A stretch of 64,000 nt of DNA, from positions 868,001 through 932,000 of the forward strand of contig CBDFGQ010000008.1 of assembly GCA_965247295.1 (NCBI GenBank). Direction: 5' to 3'. Each line of letters starts with the position of its first letter. Position 1 is the stretch's first letter. Shown here in pieces: positions 19,506-28,034 of this stretch. Source of the DNA: CBDFGQ01 sp965247295 (GTDB taxonomy: Bacteria > Chloroflexota > Dehalococcoidia > Lucifugimonadales > JAGWBF01). A program made the position numbers and the translations under genes. The notes beneath the pieces were generated by a model. The model did not search any database, was not told the origin of the DNA, and worked only from the letters and a program-made list of their open reading frames with translations.

Positions 19506-20627
19506 ATGGATGCAGGGTACGATTATCTGCTAGTACGATCCCGGCTGCAGCAGAGCTTTGTCCGCGCTTCGGCCATCTTCCTGGTCACTTTGGGGACGGT
19601 CCTTCTCGGTGCGGCCGTCGCCTACTACGTCTACGCTTATAATGCCCGAGCGGGACTGGACGAGCTGAACTTTGCCGTGGCCGCCCCCCAGACCGTTACC
19701 CAGGCGCCGGAGATTGTAGCTACCACATTCGTGCCTACAGCGCCGGTCCACGAGGCACCGGAGTTCGCTCTGGCCCTTTCTTCGGCCCCCCTAAGTCTGG
19801 GCGCCGACAGAGCTGATGTCGTACTGGAACCTGTACTCCCAATCGTGATAGAGCCTGCACTCCCGATGGAAGATCTCCCTCCCCAGAACGTCAGGCTACT
19901 GAGTCTGCCGGACGTGGCCCCGATTAGCCAACCGGCCCAGCCCATAGAGGCCGCGGAGCCATCGCCCCAGATCCCTGCCTCATCCATAGCTGCCCAGCAG
20001 CTATATCCCGGGGATGTCATCAAGTCGACATTCTGGAGCAATCCCCTCGAATATGAGCCCCCATCATACATAGAGGCCTCCCTCTTACAGGGGTTTAGGC
20101 CGGTGAATCCAGGGGAGGCTGCTCCCGCCGGGACCCTCGGCTCACCTACCAGAGTAATCCTGCCATCCATCGGCGTGGACTCCTCGGTACGGGGCCTGGA
20201 AATCATAGACCTTGGAGATAGCCGCGCCTACGAGACACCCAAGCACGTGGTGGGCCACATCCCTGAGACCCCCAATCCGGGGGAGTTGGGGGGCGTCTGG
20301 CTGTTCGGCCATCTGGAGAGCCCCATATCGGGGGAAGGAAACGTGTTCTACTCCCTTCCCAAGATTCCCGACCTCTTAAGACGAGGGCAGGAGGTATACA
20401 CAATCGTTGAGAACGGAACGAGCGCCTATCTGTACAGGATCACCGAGGCCTTCGTCGTCCACCAGGACGAGCTGAAAATGGACTATGGCTACCTGAAGGA
20501 GCTTCAGCCCCAGTACGCCCAGCTTGACCCGGGCGGGGCCAACATCCACCTGGTAGCCTGTGTGCCGCGCTTTGTGTACGACAGTCGCTTGATCGTGAGC
20601 GGCGAGCTGGTGGGAGTGCGTTCCTAG
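19506..20627 (+). CDS. Membrane-anchored sortase (class D/E-like)
   Basis: The 373-residue protein has one N-terminal membrane segment (ASAIFLVTLGTVLLGAAVAYY), a long Pro/Ala/Glu-rich linker to about residue 195, and a C-terminal sortase domain. Catalytic residues are visible: His269 in LFGHLES, Cys352 in HLVACVP and Arg361 in DSRLIVSGEL. Sortases cleave sorting signals and attach or polymerise surface proteins. No LPXTG-type substrate gene is adjacent. GGAGGG precedes the ATG. The long linker would place the enzyme some distance from the membrane. Confidence 0.88.
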   Translation: MDAGYDYLLVRSRLQQSFVRASAIFLVTLGTVLLGAAVAYYVYAYNARAGLDELNFAVAAPQTVTQAPEIVATTFVPTAPVHEAPEFALALSSAPLSLGADRADVVLEPVLPIVIEPALPMEDLPPQNVRLLSLPDVAPISQPAQPIEAAEPSPQIPASSIAAQQLYPGDVIKSTFWSNPLEYEPPSYIEASLLQGFRPVNPGEAAPAGTLGSPTRVILPSIGVDSSVRGLEIIDLGDSRAYETPKHVVGHIPETPNPGELGGVWLFGHLESPISGEGNVFYSLPKIPDLLRRGQEVYTIVENGTSAYLYRITEAFVVHQDELKMDYGYLKELQPQYAQLDPGGANIHLVACVPRFVYDSRLIVSGELVGVRS

Positions 20628-20670
20628 GCACCATCAGCGCCGCCGTTTCCGGCCAACGCCAGAAACTGTA

Positions 20671-20698
20671 CCAGGGGCGACGAATACGTCGCCCCTGG
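20671..20698 (+). terminator. Strong hairpin after the sortase gene
   Basis: CCAGGGGCGACG and CGTCGCCCCTGG form a perfect 12-bp stem around AATA, about 45 bases after the sortase stop. No T-run follows, so it may be a terminator or a REP-like repeat. Confidence 0.6.
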
Positions 20699-20817
20699 TT
20701 AGCGAATGGGAACACCCCAACAGATGCACCGAGTCCGCATTCCATGATCAGGGGCTATCCAACCTCACCTTTCGCCTATAAAATCGTCTGTGTACTGCCA
20801 CACAGGAGGTGACTGCC

Positions 20818-22236
20818 ATGGCTGTGGAGCGTAACATGAGGACGGAACGCGACTCCATGGGGCCTGTTGAGGTGCCCGCCGACGCCTACTACGGTGCATC
20901 GACCAGGAGAGCCGAGCTCAACTTCCCCATCAGCGACCTACGCTTCCCCTCCAGCTTCATCCGCGCGCTGGCCCTCATCAAGCTGGCCGCCGCCAGGGTC
21001 AACATGGGTCTAGGACTGCTGGAAGGGCACATCGGCAGCGCCATCGTGGAGGCGGCCCAGGAGGTGGCTGAAGGACGGCTAGACGACCAGTTCGTGGTGG
21101 ACATTTTCCAGACCGGCTCAGGCACCTCCACAAATACCAACGCCAACGAGGTGATAGGCAATCGAGCCACCGAAATCATGGGAGGGGAGCGCGGCTCCCG
21201 CCTCGTACATCCCAACGACCACGTGAACATGGGACAGTCCTCCAACGACGTAATACCGACCGCCATCCACCTCTCAGCCCTTATCCAAATAGGGGAACAG
21301 TTGGTCCCGGCCCTTGAAACGCTTCGGTCCGCGCTGGAGGAGAAGGGCAGGGAGTTCTGGCCTATAATCAAGACGGGCCGCACCCATCTTCAGGATGCCA
21401 CACCCGTCCGGTTGGGGCAGGAGTTCCAGGGCTACGCTGGCCAGGCAGAGTACGGCATCGCAAGGGTTCGCCGCGCCCAGGAGGAGCTGTCACAGGTGGC
21501 CCTGGGGGGCACTGCCGTGGGCACCGGCGTCAACACCCACCCCGAATTCGCCCGACGCGTCTGTCAGCTCCTTTCCGAGATAGCGGATGTCCAGGTACGA
21601 GAGACGGACAACCATTTCCAGGCCCAGAGCACTCTTGATGCGGTCGTGGAGGCCAGCGGCACGTTACGTACCGTTGCGATCAGCCTCCACAAGATCGCCA
21701 GCGACATTCGTCTGATGGGCTGCGGCCCCCGTGCTGGCCTGGGGGAGCTGGTCCTGCCTGAGGTACAGCCCGGAAGCTCCATCATGCCGGGAAAGATCAA
21801 CCCCGTCATCGCCGAATCGTTGATCCAGGTGACGGCCCAGGTGGTCGGAAACGATGCCACGGTGGCCCTGGCGGGACAGGGGAGCTATTTCGAGCTGAAC
21901 ACCATGATGCCCGTGGCCGCATACAGCCTGCTCCAGTCCATTGACCTGCTTGCGGCCTCCGCTAACAACTTTGCCCAACAGTGTGTGCGGGACCTGCGTG
22001 CCACGGGACAGGGCCCCGAGATGGTGGAGAAGGGCCTGATGCTGGGGACGGCACTGACCCCGGCCATCGGGTACGACAAGGCTGCCGAGATAGCCAAGGA
22101 GGCCAACGCCACTGGAGGCACCATTAGGGAGGTGGCCCGGAAGATGACGACCCTGACCGACCAACAGCTTGACGAGCTGCTGGACCCGGCCAAGATGACG
22201 GAGCCGGGCCTGGGGGCCGGGCCGGCTGGAGGATGA
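20818..22236 (+). CDS. fumC: Fumarate hydratase class II
   Basis: The 472-residue enzyme interconverts fumarate and malate in the TCA cycle. It has the superfamily signature GSSIMPGKINP with the catalytic-loop serine, SGTSTNTNANEV, VHPNDHVNMGQSSND, KTGRTHLQDATP and the family Gly-rich stretch GTAVGTGVNTHP. The class II form needs no iron-sulfur cluster. CAGGAGGTGA lies 8 bases before the ATG at 20818; the GTG at 20809 lies inside that site. Confidence 0.95.
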   Translation: MAVERNMRTERDSMGPVEVPADAYYGASTRRAELNFPISDLRFPSSFIRALALIKLAAARVNMGLGLLEGHIGSAIVEAAQEVAEGRLDDQFVVDIFQTGSGTSTNTNANEVIGNRATEIMGGERGSRLVHPNDHVNMGQSSNDVIPTAIHLSALIQIGEQLVPALETLRSALEEKGREFWPIIKTGRTHLQDATPVRLGQEFQGYAGQAEYGIARVRRAQEELSQVALGGTAVGTGVNTHPEFARRVCQLLSEIADVQVRETDNHFQAQSTLDAVVEASGTLRTVAISLHKIASDIRLMGCGPRAGLGELVLPEVQPGSSIMPGKINPVIAESLIQVTAQVVGNDATVALAGQGSYFELNTMMPVAAYSLLQSIDLLAASANNFAQQCVRDLRATGQGPEMVEKGLMLGTALTPAIGYDKAAEIAKEANATGGTIREVARKMTTLTDQQLDELLDPAKMTEPGLGAGPAGG

Positions 22237-22354
22237 GGGTGAATCCGCCGAATATTCCAGTAGAGCTCGGATCCTGGGTGCTCCGGTTGACGAAGGCCTT
22301 TAACTAAAGCTATACTCTATTCAAACATATAATGGCCATGATGAGGGCTAGTAC

Positions 22355-22644
22355 GCTTCAGAGCGGGGCACAGAGAGCCGGGGCAGGTGGAAACCGGCGC
22401 CAGCGCAGGAGCCGAATGGGCCTCGGAGCCGCAGGCTGAAATTTCTCGACATCTGCAACGATTCGTAGAGGAGAAGTAGTAGGCCGAGCCGCCTGGACCC
22501 CGTTAACGGTCCACGGCGCGAAAGGAAGGGGCTAGTCCTTCTTCGCTGGCTGAGAGAACCTGGTAGCGGCCCCAGGCGTCTGGCTATCGGGTATAAAGGG
22601 TGGCACCGCGGGAAGCACCCCGTCCCTTGTGGACGGGGATTTTT
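22355..22644 (+). promoter_or_regulatory. T-box riboswitch (tryptophan type) upstream of trpE
   Basis: The leader contains the near-universal T-box sequence AAAGGGTGGCACCGCGGG (22595-22612) and the Stem I elements AGAGAGCCGG and GGTGGAAACCGGC. A plausible specifier codon TGG (Trp) lies in the GAATGGGCC context at 22417-22419. The terminator stem follows directly. Uncharged tRNA-Trp would bind the specifier and the T-box and favour the antiterminator, switching trpE on. The T-box and terminator are seen directly; the specifier position is inferred. Confidence 0.93.
22618..22644 (+). terminator. T-box-controlled intrinsic terminator
   Basis: CCCCGTCC (22618-22625) pairs with GGACGGGG (22631-22638), followed by ATTTTT. 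It lies directly after the T-box sequence, which would compete for its 5' arm. Confidence 0.92.
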
Positions 22645-22659
22645 AATTTGGGGAGCACA

Positions 22660-24114
22660 ATGTATAGCCCGTCCCTCGATCAAGTTAGGACTCTGGCCAG
22701 CAACGGGAACCTGGTGCCCATATACAGGGAGATCGACGCCGACCTCGAAACCCCTGTCTCGGCCTACCTGAAGGTGGCCAGGCCACCATACTCCTTCCTG
22801 CTGGAGAGCGTTGAAGGGGGTGAGCGCCTCGCCCGGTACAGCTTCATCGGCACCGAGCCATACAGCGTCCTCAAGACCGGACCCGGCCAGCCCCAGGGTG
22901 CCGGTGACCCCATAGTCCCCATAAAGGCGGAGATGGACAAGTACAGGGTGGTCTCCATACCGGACCTCCCCAGGTTTCACGGCGGCGCCGTGGGCTATCT
23001 GTCCTACGACATCATACGCTACTTCGAGCCCAGGGTCCCCGATCCTCCGGCGGACCCGCTGGCGTTGCCGGAAGCCCTCTTCATGTTCAACGACACCCTA
23101 CTCGTCTTCGACCACCTGAAGCACAGCATTAAAGTGGTGAGCCATGTCTATCTTGACGGAAATATCGAAAGGGCTTATCAGGATGCCGTCGAGAAGATCG
23201 ATAGCCTGGCGGAACGCCTCTCCGCACCTCTGGAGCTGCCACCCTCCCTACGGGGCAGCCGGACGGAGGTGGGCCGTAGCTCGCCAATGACCTCTAACTT
23301 CACTCGGGAGGATTACGGGGCAGCCGTGGAGCGTGTCAAGGACTACATTTACGCTGGAGACGTCATCCAGGTCGTTACCTCCCAGCGCCTGGCCAGAAAA
23401 ACCGACGCCCACCCATTCCAGATATACCGGACCCTGCGGGCCACCAACCCGGCGCCCTACATGTACTACCTTCACCTGGACGATTTTGATATCGTCGGGG
23501 CCTCCATCGAGACCCTGGTGAGGGTAGAAGATGGGCATATTGACTACCATCCCATAGCCGGCACCCGCCCTCGGGGAGAGACCCCAGAGGAGGACGCCTC
23601 CCAGGAGCGGGAGCTGAGGGAAAGCGAGAAACAGCGGGCGGAGCATATCATGCTGGTGGACCTGGGGCGAAACGACGTGGGGCGGGTGAGCCAGCCGGGT
23701 ACCGTGATGGTGACCCAACTCATGGACGTGGAGCGTTACTCCCGAGTGATGCACCTGGTGTCCCATGTGGTGGGCAAGCTGAGTCCAGAGCTCACCTCCT
23801 ACGATGCCCTGAGGTCATGCTTCCCCGCCGGAACCCTGTCCGGCGCTCCCAAGATCCGCGCCATGGAGATAATCTCCGAGCTGGAGGGCGAGAAGCGCGG
23901 CCCCTACGGAGGCGCCGTGGGCTACTTCAGCTTCTCGGGCAATCTAGATACCGCTATAACCCTGCGCACCAGCGTCATCGTGGATGGAGTCGCCTATATC
24001 CAGGTAGGTGGAGGGATAGTGGCCGACAGCACCCCCGAGGACGAGTACCAGGAGACGCTGCACAAGGCGGGCGCGCTCCTGCGGGCGATCGACAGGGCCG
24101 AAGGACTGGAGTAA
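22660..24114 (+). CDS. trpE: Anthranilate synthase component I
   Basis: TrpE makes anthranilate from chorismate with ammonia supplied by TrpG. The 484-residue protein has the N-terminal Trp-feedback region (YSFLLESVEGGERLARYSF) and the chorismate-binding core: GDVIQVVTSQRL, PIAGTRPRGETPEED, ELRESEKQRAEHIMLVDLGRND, CFPAGTLSGAPKIRAMEII and YGGAVGYFSFSGN. The ATG at 22660 follows GGGGAG and comes just after the T-box terminator; a longer frame beginning inside the T-box is not the true start. trpG follows after 2 bases. Confidence 0.96.
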   Translation: MYSPSLDQVRTLASNGNLVPIYREIDADLETPVSAYLKVARPPYSFLLESVEGGERLARYSFIGTEPYSVLKTGPGQPQGAGDPIVPIKAEMDKYRVVSIPDLPRFHGGAVGYLSYDIIRYFEPRVPDPPADPLALPEALFMFNDTLLVFDHLKHSIKVVSHVYLDGNIERAYQDAVEKIDSLAERLSAPLELPPSLRGSRTEVGRSSPMTSNFTREDYGAAVERVKDYIYAGDVIQVVTSQRLARKTDAHPFQIYRTLRATNPAPYMYYLHLDDFDIVGASIETLVRVEDGHIDYHPIAGTRPRGETPEEDASQERELRESEKQRAEHIMLVDLGRNDVGRVSQPGTVMVTQLMDVERYSRVMHLVSHVVGKLSPELTSYDALRSCFPAGTLSGAPKIRAMEIISELEGEKRGPYGGAVGYFSFSGNLDTAITLRTSVIVDGVAYIQVGGGIVADSTPEDEYQETLHKAGALLRAIDRAEGLE

Positions 24115-24116
24115 CC

Positions 24117-24686
24117 ATGATCCTGCTGATAGACAACTACGACAGCTTCACCTACAACCTGTACCAATACCTGCGCGAGTTGGGGGCCGACGTCACTGTG
24201 GTCCGCAACGACGTACTGACTCTGGAGGACGTGGAGGCCATGTCCCCCAAGGGCATTGTCATCTCACCGGGGCCATGTACGCCCAGGGAAGCTGGCATCT
24301 CCAACGACGTCACCTTGCGCTTCGGCCCCCAGGTTCCCACCCTGGGAGTGTGCCTGGGCCATCAGTGCATCGGGTACGCTTACGGTGGCACCGTGGACCG
24401 GGCCGGGGAGATAATGCACGGCAAGACATCCCTCATTCACCACGACGGCAGGGGCGTGTTTCGGGGCCTCCCGAATCCCTTCGAGGCCATACGCTACCAC
24501 TCCCTGGCCGTGTACCGCGAGGGCCTGCCCGACAGCCTGGAGGTCAGCGCGTGGACGGACAGCGGAATAATTATGGGCCTGCGCCACAAAGAGTACCCCG
24601 TGGAGGGGATCCAGTTCCACCCCGAGTCCATCATGACCGCGGTGGGCAAGGACCTGCTGAGAAACTTCCTTGAGACTACGGAATAG
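24117..24686 (+). CDS. trpG: Anthranilate synthase component II (glutamine amidotransferase)
   Basis: The 189-residue class I amidotransferase has LLIDNYDSFTYNL at the start, PGPCTPREAG, the catalytic Cys in GVCLGHQCIGYAYGG and the His-Glu pair in GIQFHPESIM. It hydrolyses glutamine for TrpE, and in some bacteria also for PabB. The ATG is 2 bases after the trpE stop, so the pair is coupled. Longer upstream extension of the frame overlaps trpE and is not real. Confidence 0.95.
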   Translation: MILLIDNYDSFTYNLYQYLRELGADVTVVRNDVLTLEDVEAMSPKGIVISPGPCTPREAGISNDVTLRFGPQVPTLGVCLGHQCIGYAYGGTVDRAGEIMHGKTSLIHHDGRGVFRGLPNPFEAIRYHSLAVYREGLPDSLEVSAWTDSGIIMGLRHKEYPVEGIQFHPESIMTAVGKDLLRNFLETTE

Positions 24687-24819
24687 ACCGGCAACCGCCA
24701 CAGCCGCACAGTAACTTAACTGGTACCAGGAGAGCGGTTTGAAGGGCAAGCAATGGCTGCGTAGGGTATCGACGGTTATCGTGCGGCCGCTGGGATCGGT
24801 ATGGAAAGGGGTTGTCTAG

Positions 24820-25562
24820 CTGCGAAATAAGAACCACGAAAACCCTTATTGTCCGTTCATAGACTATGAGGGAATATTGTTTCCGGTTGGCGTCATAGCA
24901 GCTGTAGCATTTGTACCCATTATAATCTGGGTGCTGGACGCCACAGGGAAGTCGCAGCTAATACTCACAGAGGGAGCTGCGGCCCTTGCGTTTATGACCG
25001 TTTTTTATGTTGCTCATACGAAGCGAGTTGCAGACGCACAGTTGAAGGCTATAGAGGAGGGTCGAAAGGACAGAGAAAACTCCCTGCACCCGATTCTAGT
25101 GTTAGAGGCTTACAGGTCTAGTATAAGGACTGGTCTGCGGGATGTCCGTCAAAATTCCCTCTGGACCTAAAAACGGCGGTCGAACGGCTAGGAACAGGAG
25201 TATCGGACTCGGGCGATGCGACAGAACTGCTCTATATAAACAAGGGAAATGGCCCCGCGTTAAACGCGAGAGCGTACCTAGCGGATTGCAACGGGTCTCA
25301 AATAGCGGCCCTGTATGTGGGGGTTCCACCTCTAGGCGCAGGTGACCACTGGGTGGTCGACAGTTGGTTTAAGCCTAACCTACTAAAGGTTCCACAAAGC
25401 TTGGATGCACCACACAGGAAAGCGCTGATGTGGCTGGTATCGGAATACCAGGACGTTTTTAGTAAAAGCCACCGTGACAGGCTCGACATCCGCTGGAATG
25501 AGCAAAAAGAATGCTTGGGTACTGAAGGAAGACACTCCCATGAGTGTGAATTGATCGGGTAA
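24820..25562 (+). pseudogene. Frameshifted membrane protein of unknown function between trpG and trpD
   Basis: A first frame (roughly 24820-25170; start uncertain, TTG at 24877 is one candidate) encodes PFIDYEGILFPVGVIAAVAF, a second hydrophobic segment and a charged stretch RVADAQLKAIEEGRK. It stops at 25168-25170, but a different frame continues from about 25161 with VERLGTGVSDSG ... WVVDSWFKPNLLKVPQ ... HRKALMWLVSEYQDVF to a TAA at 25560-25562. Together they read as one protein of about 240 residues, two membrane helices plus a soluble domain, broken by a shift near 25100-25160. The stretch is more AT-rich than its neighbours. A sequencing error is possible. Confidence 0.6.
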
Positions 25563-25666
25563 GGACCGTCGTTTTTTCCGCAGGTCTTGCTACGGCCGTT
25601 GCTATGCTAGAATAAACCCTGCAGCCCGACGCGTGGTAATCGCAACAGATAAGATTAAGTACAGCC

Positions 25667-26686
25667 ATGATTAGAGAGGCCATAGAGTCATTGGTATCCG
25701 GCCATTCCCTGGACACGGAGGAGGCCGCCGCCGTCATGCGGGAGGTAATGGAGGGGGAGGTCACCCCTGCCCAGCTTGGGGCCTTCCTCACCGCCCTGCG
25801 AGTGAAGGGGGAGACGCCCCAGGAGATGGCCGGGATGGCCAGGGTGATGCGGGAGAAGGCCCTGACGGTGCGGGTCGATGGCACGCTGGTAGACACCGCC
25901 GGCACCGGCGGAGACGGCAAAGGGAGCTTCAACGTATCCACCGCCGCCGCGTTCATAGCTGCCGCCTCGGGCCTCAAGGTGGCCAAGCACGGGAACCGGG
26001 CCGCCTCCGGCTCCTGCGGGAGCGCCGACGTCCTGGAGGCCCTGGGGGTGAAGATAGACCTGGGGCCAGAAGGCGTAGAGCGCTGCATCGAGGAGGTGGG
26101 AATGGGCTTCATGTTCGCCCCGACCTTCCACCCGGCCATGCGCCACGCCGCGCCCGTACGCCGGGAGATAGGCATCCGCACCGTTTTCAATATTCTGGGC
26201 CCCTTGACCAACCCCGCCGGGGCTCAGAGGCAGCTACTGGGCATCGCCGACCCCAGCCTCGGAGACAAGATGTCGGAGGTACTCAGGCTCCTGGGCTCCG
26301 AGCATTCCCTCGTGGTCCACGGAGAGGACGGCCTGGACGAGCTTACCCTAGGGGGGAGTACCCAAATCTGGGAGCTGCGCAACGGGGCGGTGCACACGTA
26401 CTCCGTTTCTCCCGAGGAGATTGGGATGCCACGAGTATCCGCGGAGGAGATAAAGGGAGGCAGCAGCGAGGAGAATGCTTTGCTCATGCGGCGGCTCTTC
26501 CAGGGGGAAGGGGGGCCCGCACGGGACGTGGTGCTGCTCAACGGCGCTGCAATTCTGATGGTGGGAGACGTAGCGGCGGACCTGAGGGAGGGGATAGCCC
26601 TGGCCAGGGAAGCCATCGACAGCGGCGAGGCGCTGAGGAGGATGGACGCCCTGGTGGAGCTGAGCCAACAACTAGGACACGTGTAA
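25667..26686 (+). CDS. trpD: Anthranilate phosphoribosyltransferase
   Basis: The 339-residue enzyme transfers phosphoribose from PRPP to anthranilate. It has the signatures VDTAGTGGDGKGSFNVSTA, KHGNRAASGSCGSADVLEALG, FAPTFHPAM and FNILGPLTNPAG. It lies almost 1 kb after trpG, separated by the broken membrane-protein gene, so it may depend on its own promoter rather than the T-box leader. No strong RBS is seen before the ATG. Confidence 0.95.
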   Translation: MIREAIESLVSGHSLDTEEAAAVMREVMEGEVTPAQLGAFLTALRVKGETPQEMAGMARVMREKALTVRVDGTLVDTAGTGGDGKGSFNVSTAAAFIAAASGLKVAKHGNRAASGSCGSADVLEALGVKIDLGPEGVERCIEEVGMGFMFAPTFHPAMRHAAPVRREIGIRTVFNILGPLTNPAGAQRQLLGIADPSLGDKMSEVLRLLGSEHSLVVHGEDGLDELTLGGSTQIWELRNGAVHTYSVSPEEIGMPRVSAEEIKGGSSEENALLMRRLFQGEGGPARDVVLLNGAAILMVGDVAADLREGIALAREAIDSGEALRRMDALVELSQQLGHV

Positions 26687-26777
26687 ACCGGTCGTCCTTG
26701 AGATCCAGGAAGCGAGAGAGTTCATCCTGGGCTCCATAACAAGCCTGGTGAAAGGGGAGGAGGTCAGGCTGCCTTAG

Positions 26778-27560
26778 ATGCCAACCATACTTGATGACAT
26801 CGTTACCGCCAAGCGCCGGGAGCTGCAGCATCAAGAGGCCGAGGTCCCCCTGGAGGCCCTTGAGCGGCACATCGCTGCGCAGCCCATTCCGCTGAACTTC
26901 TCAGGCGCCCTGCTGGGGGACCGGGTGCGCATAATCGGCGAGGTCAAGAAGGCATCCCCTTCCAGGGGACTGCTCTGCCCCGACTTCGACCCGGTCCGGC
27001 TGGCCCGCACCTACGTTAATAACGGAGCGGCTGCCGTCTCCGTTCTCACGGACCCCCGCTTTCAAGGGACCCTGGAGGACATGGCGATGGTAAAGGAGTC
27101 GCTGCACGAACACGGGGCGCCCGTGCTGCGTAAAGACTTCATCTTCGAGCCGTACCAGGTACACGAGGCGAGGGCCTGCGGAGCGGACGCAATTCTCCTC
27201 TTGGTCGCCATCCTGACGCCGCCAAAAGTGAAGGAGCTGCTGGCCCTGAGCCACAGTTTACGGATGCAGTGCCTGGTAGAGGTGCACACACGGGAGGAGC
27301 TCGAGGTGGCCCTGGACGCCGGAGCTGAGATCATCGGCATCAATAACCGGGACCTCCACACCTTCCACACCGACGTGGCCGTGACCCGGGACCTGGTGGG
27401 CCTGATCCCCAGAGGGAAGGTCGTGGTAAGCGAAAGCGGGATCACCACCAGGGAAGACGTGCTGGTTCTCAGGCACCTTGGTGTCCACGCCGCCCTGGTG
27501 GGAGAGGCCCTCGTGACCGCGCACGACGTTGGGGACAAGGTGAGGGAGCTGACCGGGTAG
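26778..27560 (+). CDS. trpC: Indole-3-glycerol phosphate synthase
   Basis: The 260-residue TIM-barrel enzyme has ILDDIVTAKRRELQ, IIGEVKKASPSRGLL (catalytic Lys region), AAAVSVLTDPRFQG, PVLRKDFIFEPYQV with the catalytic Lys, IIGINNRDLHTF and VVSESGI. Its ATG comes directly after an in-frame TAG. A 25-codon open stretch immediately upstream (ending at 26777) has no recognised identity. trpF, trpB and trpA are not in this window. Confidence 0.95.
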   Translation: MPTILDDIVTAKRRELQHQEAEVPLEALERHIAAQPIPLNFSGALLGDRVRIIGEVKKASPSRGLLCPDFDPVRLARTYVNNGAAAVSVLTDPRFQGTLEDMAMVKESLHEHGAPVLRKDFIFEPYQVHEARACGADAILLLVAILTPPKVKELLALSHSLRMQCLVEVHTREELEVALDAGAEIIGINNRDLHTFHTDVAVTRDLVGLIPRGKVVVSESGITTREDVLVLRHLGVHAALVGEALVTAHDVGDKVRELTG

Positions 27561-27567
27561 TGAAGCG

Positions 27568-27927
27568 ATGAGCGAAGGATTGGTGGGCGTTACCATATGG
27601 ACGGAAGACCTGGAGCGCTTGGTTCAGTTCTACAGGGATACCCTGGGGCTGAAGCTCCGGAGCCACCACGGAGACTTCGTCAACTTCGATTTCGGCGGGG
27701 TGCGCCTCAACCTCGGATACCACGACCGGGTGAAGGGCCATGCCCGCGACCCACACCGCATAATGGTACACCTGGGCGTCTCCAACATACAGGCCGAGTA
27801 CCGGCGCCTTATGGAGCGGGGTGTGGAGTTCATACGGGCACCGGAGCAGGAGGGTTGGGGCGGCTGGGTGGCAACCTTCCCCGACCCCGACGGCAACATC
27901 CTTCAGTTCCTTCAGATGCCGGAGTAA
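27568..27927 (+). CDS. VOC superfamily (glyoxalase/bleomycin-resistance-like) protein
   Basis: The 119-residue single-domain VOC protein has VGVTIWTEDLERLVQFYRD at the start and WVATFPDPDGNILQFLQM at the end, the paired beta-alpha-beta-beta-beta modules of this fold, with potential metal ligands including a Glu/His pattern. It starts 8 bases after trpC and is probably co-transcribed. The substrate is unknown. Confidence 0.85.
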   Translation: MSEGLVGVTIWTEDLERLVQFYRDTLGLKLRSHHGDFVNFDFGGVRLNLGYHDRVKGHARDPHRIMVHLGVSNIQAEYRRLMERGVEFIRAPEQEGWGGWVATFPDPDGNILQFLQMPE

Positions 27928-28034
27928 TGATGACCGCCCGCCGAGGGGCCACAAGGCCACGTATACCGGTCGGGCCGGGGGTTGCGACTCATGTTCTCTG
28001 AGGCAAAGCCACACGTTGAGGGTGAAGGACTGCG

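Noticed and set aside
26688..26777. 25-codon open stretch before trpC resembling the start of a helical protein
   Set aside because: No start codon with RBS and too short for family assignment.
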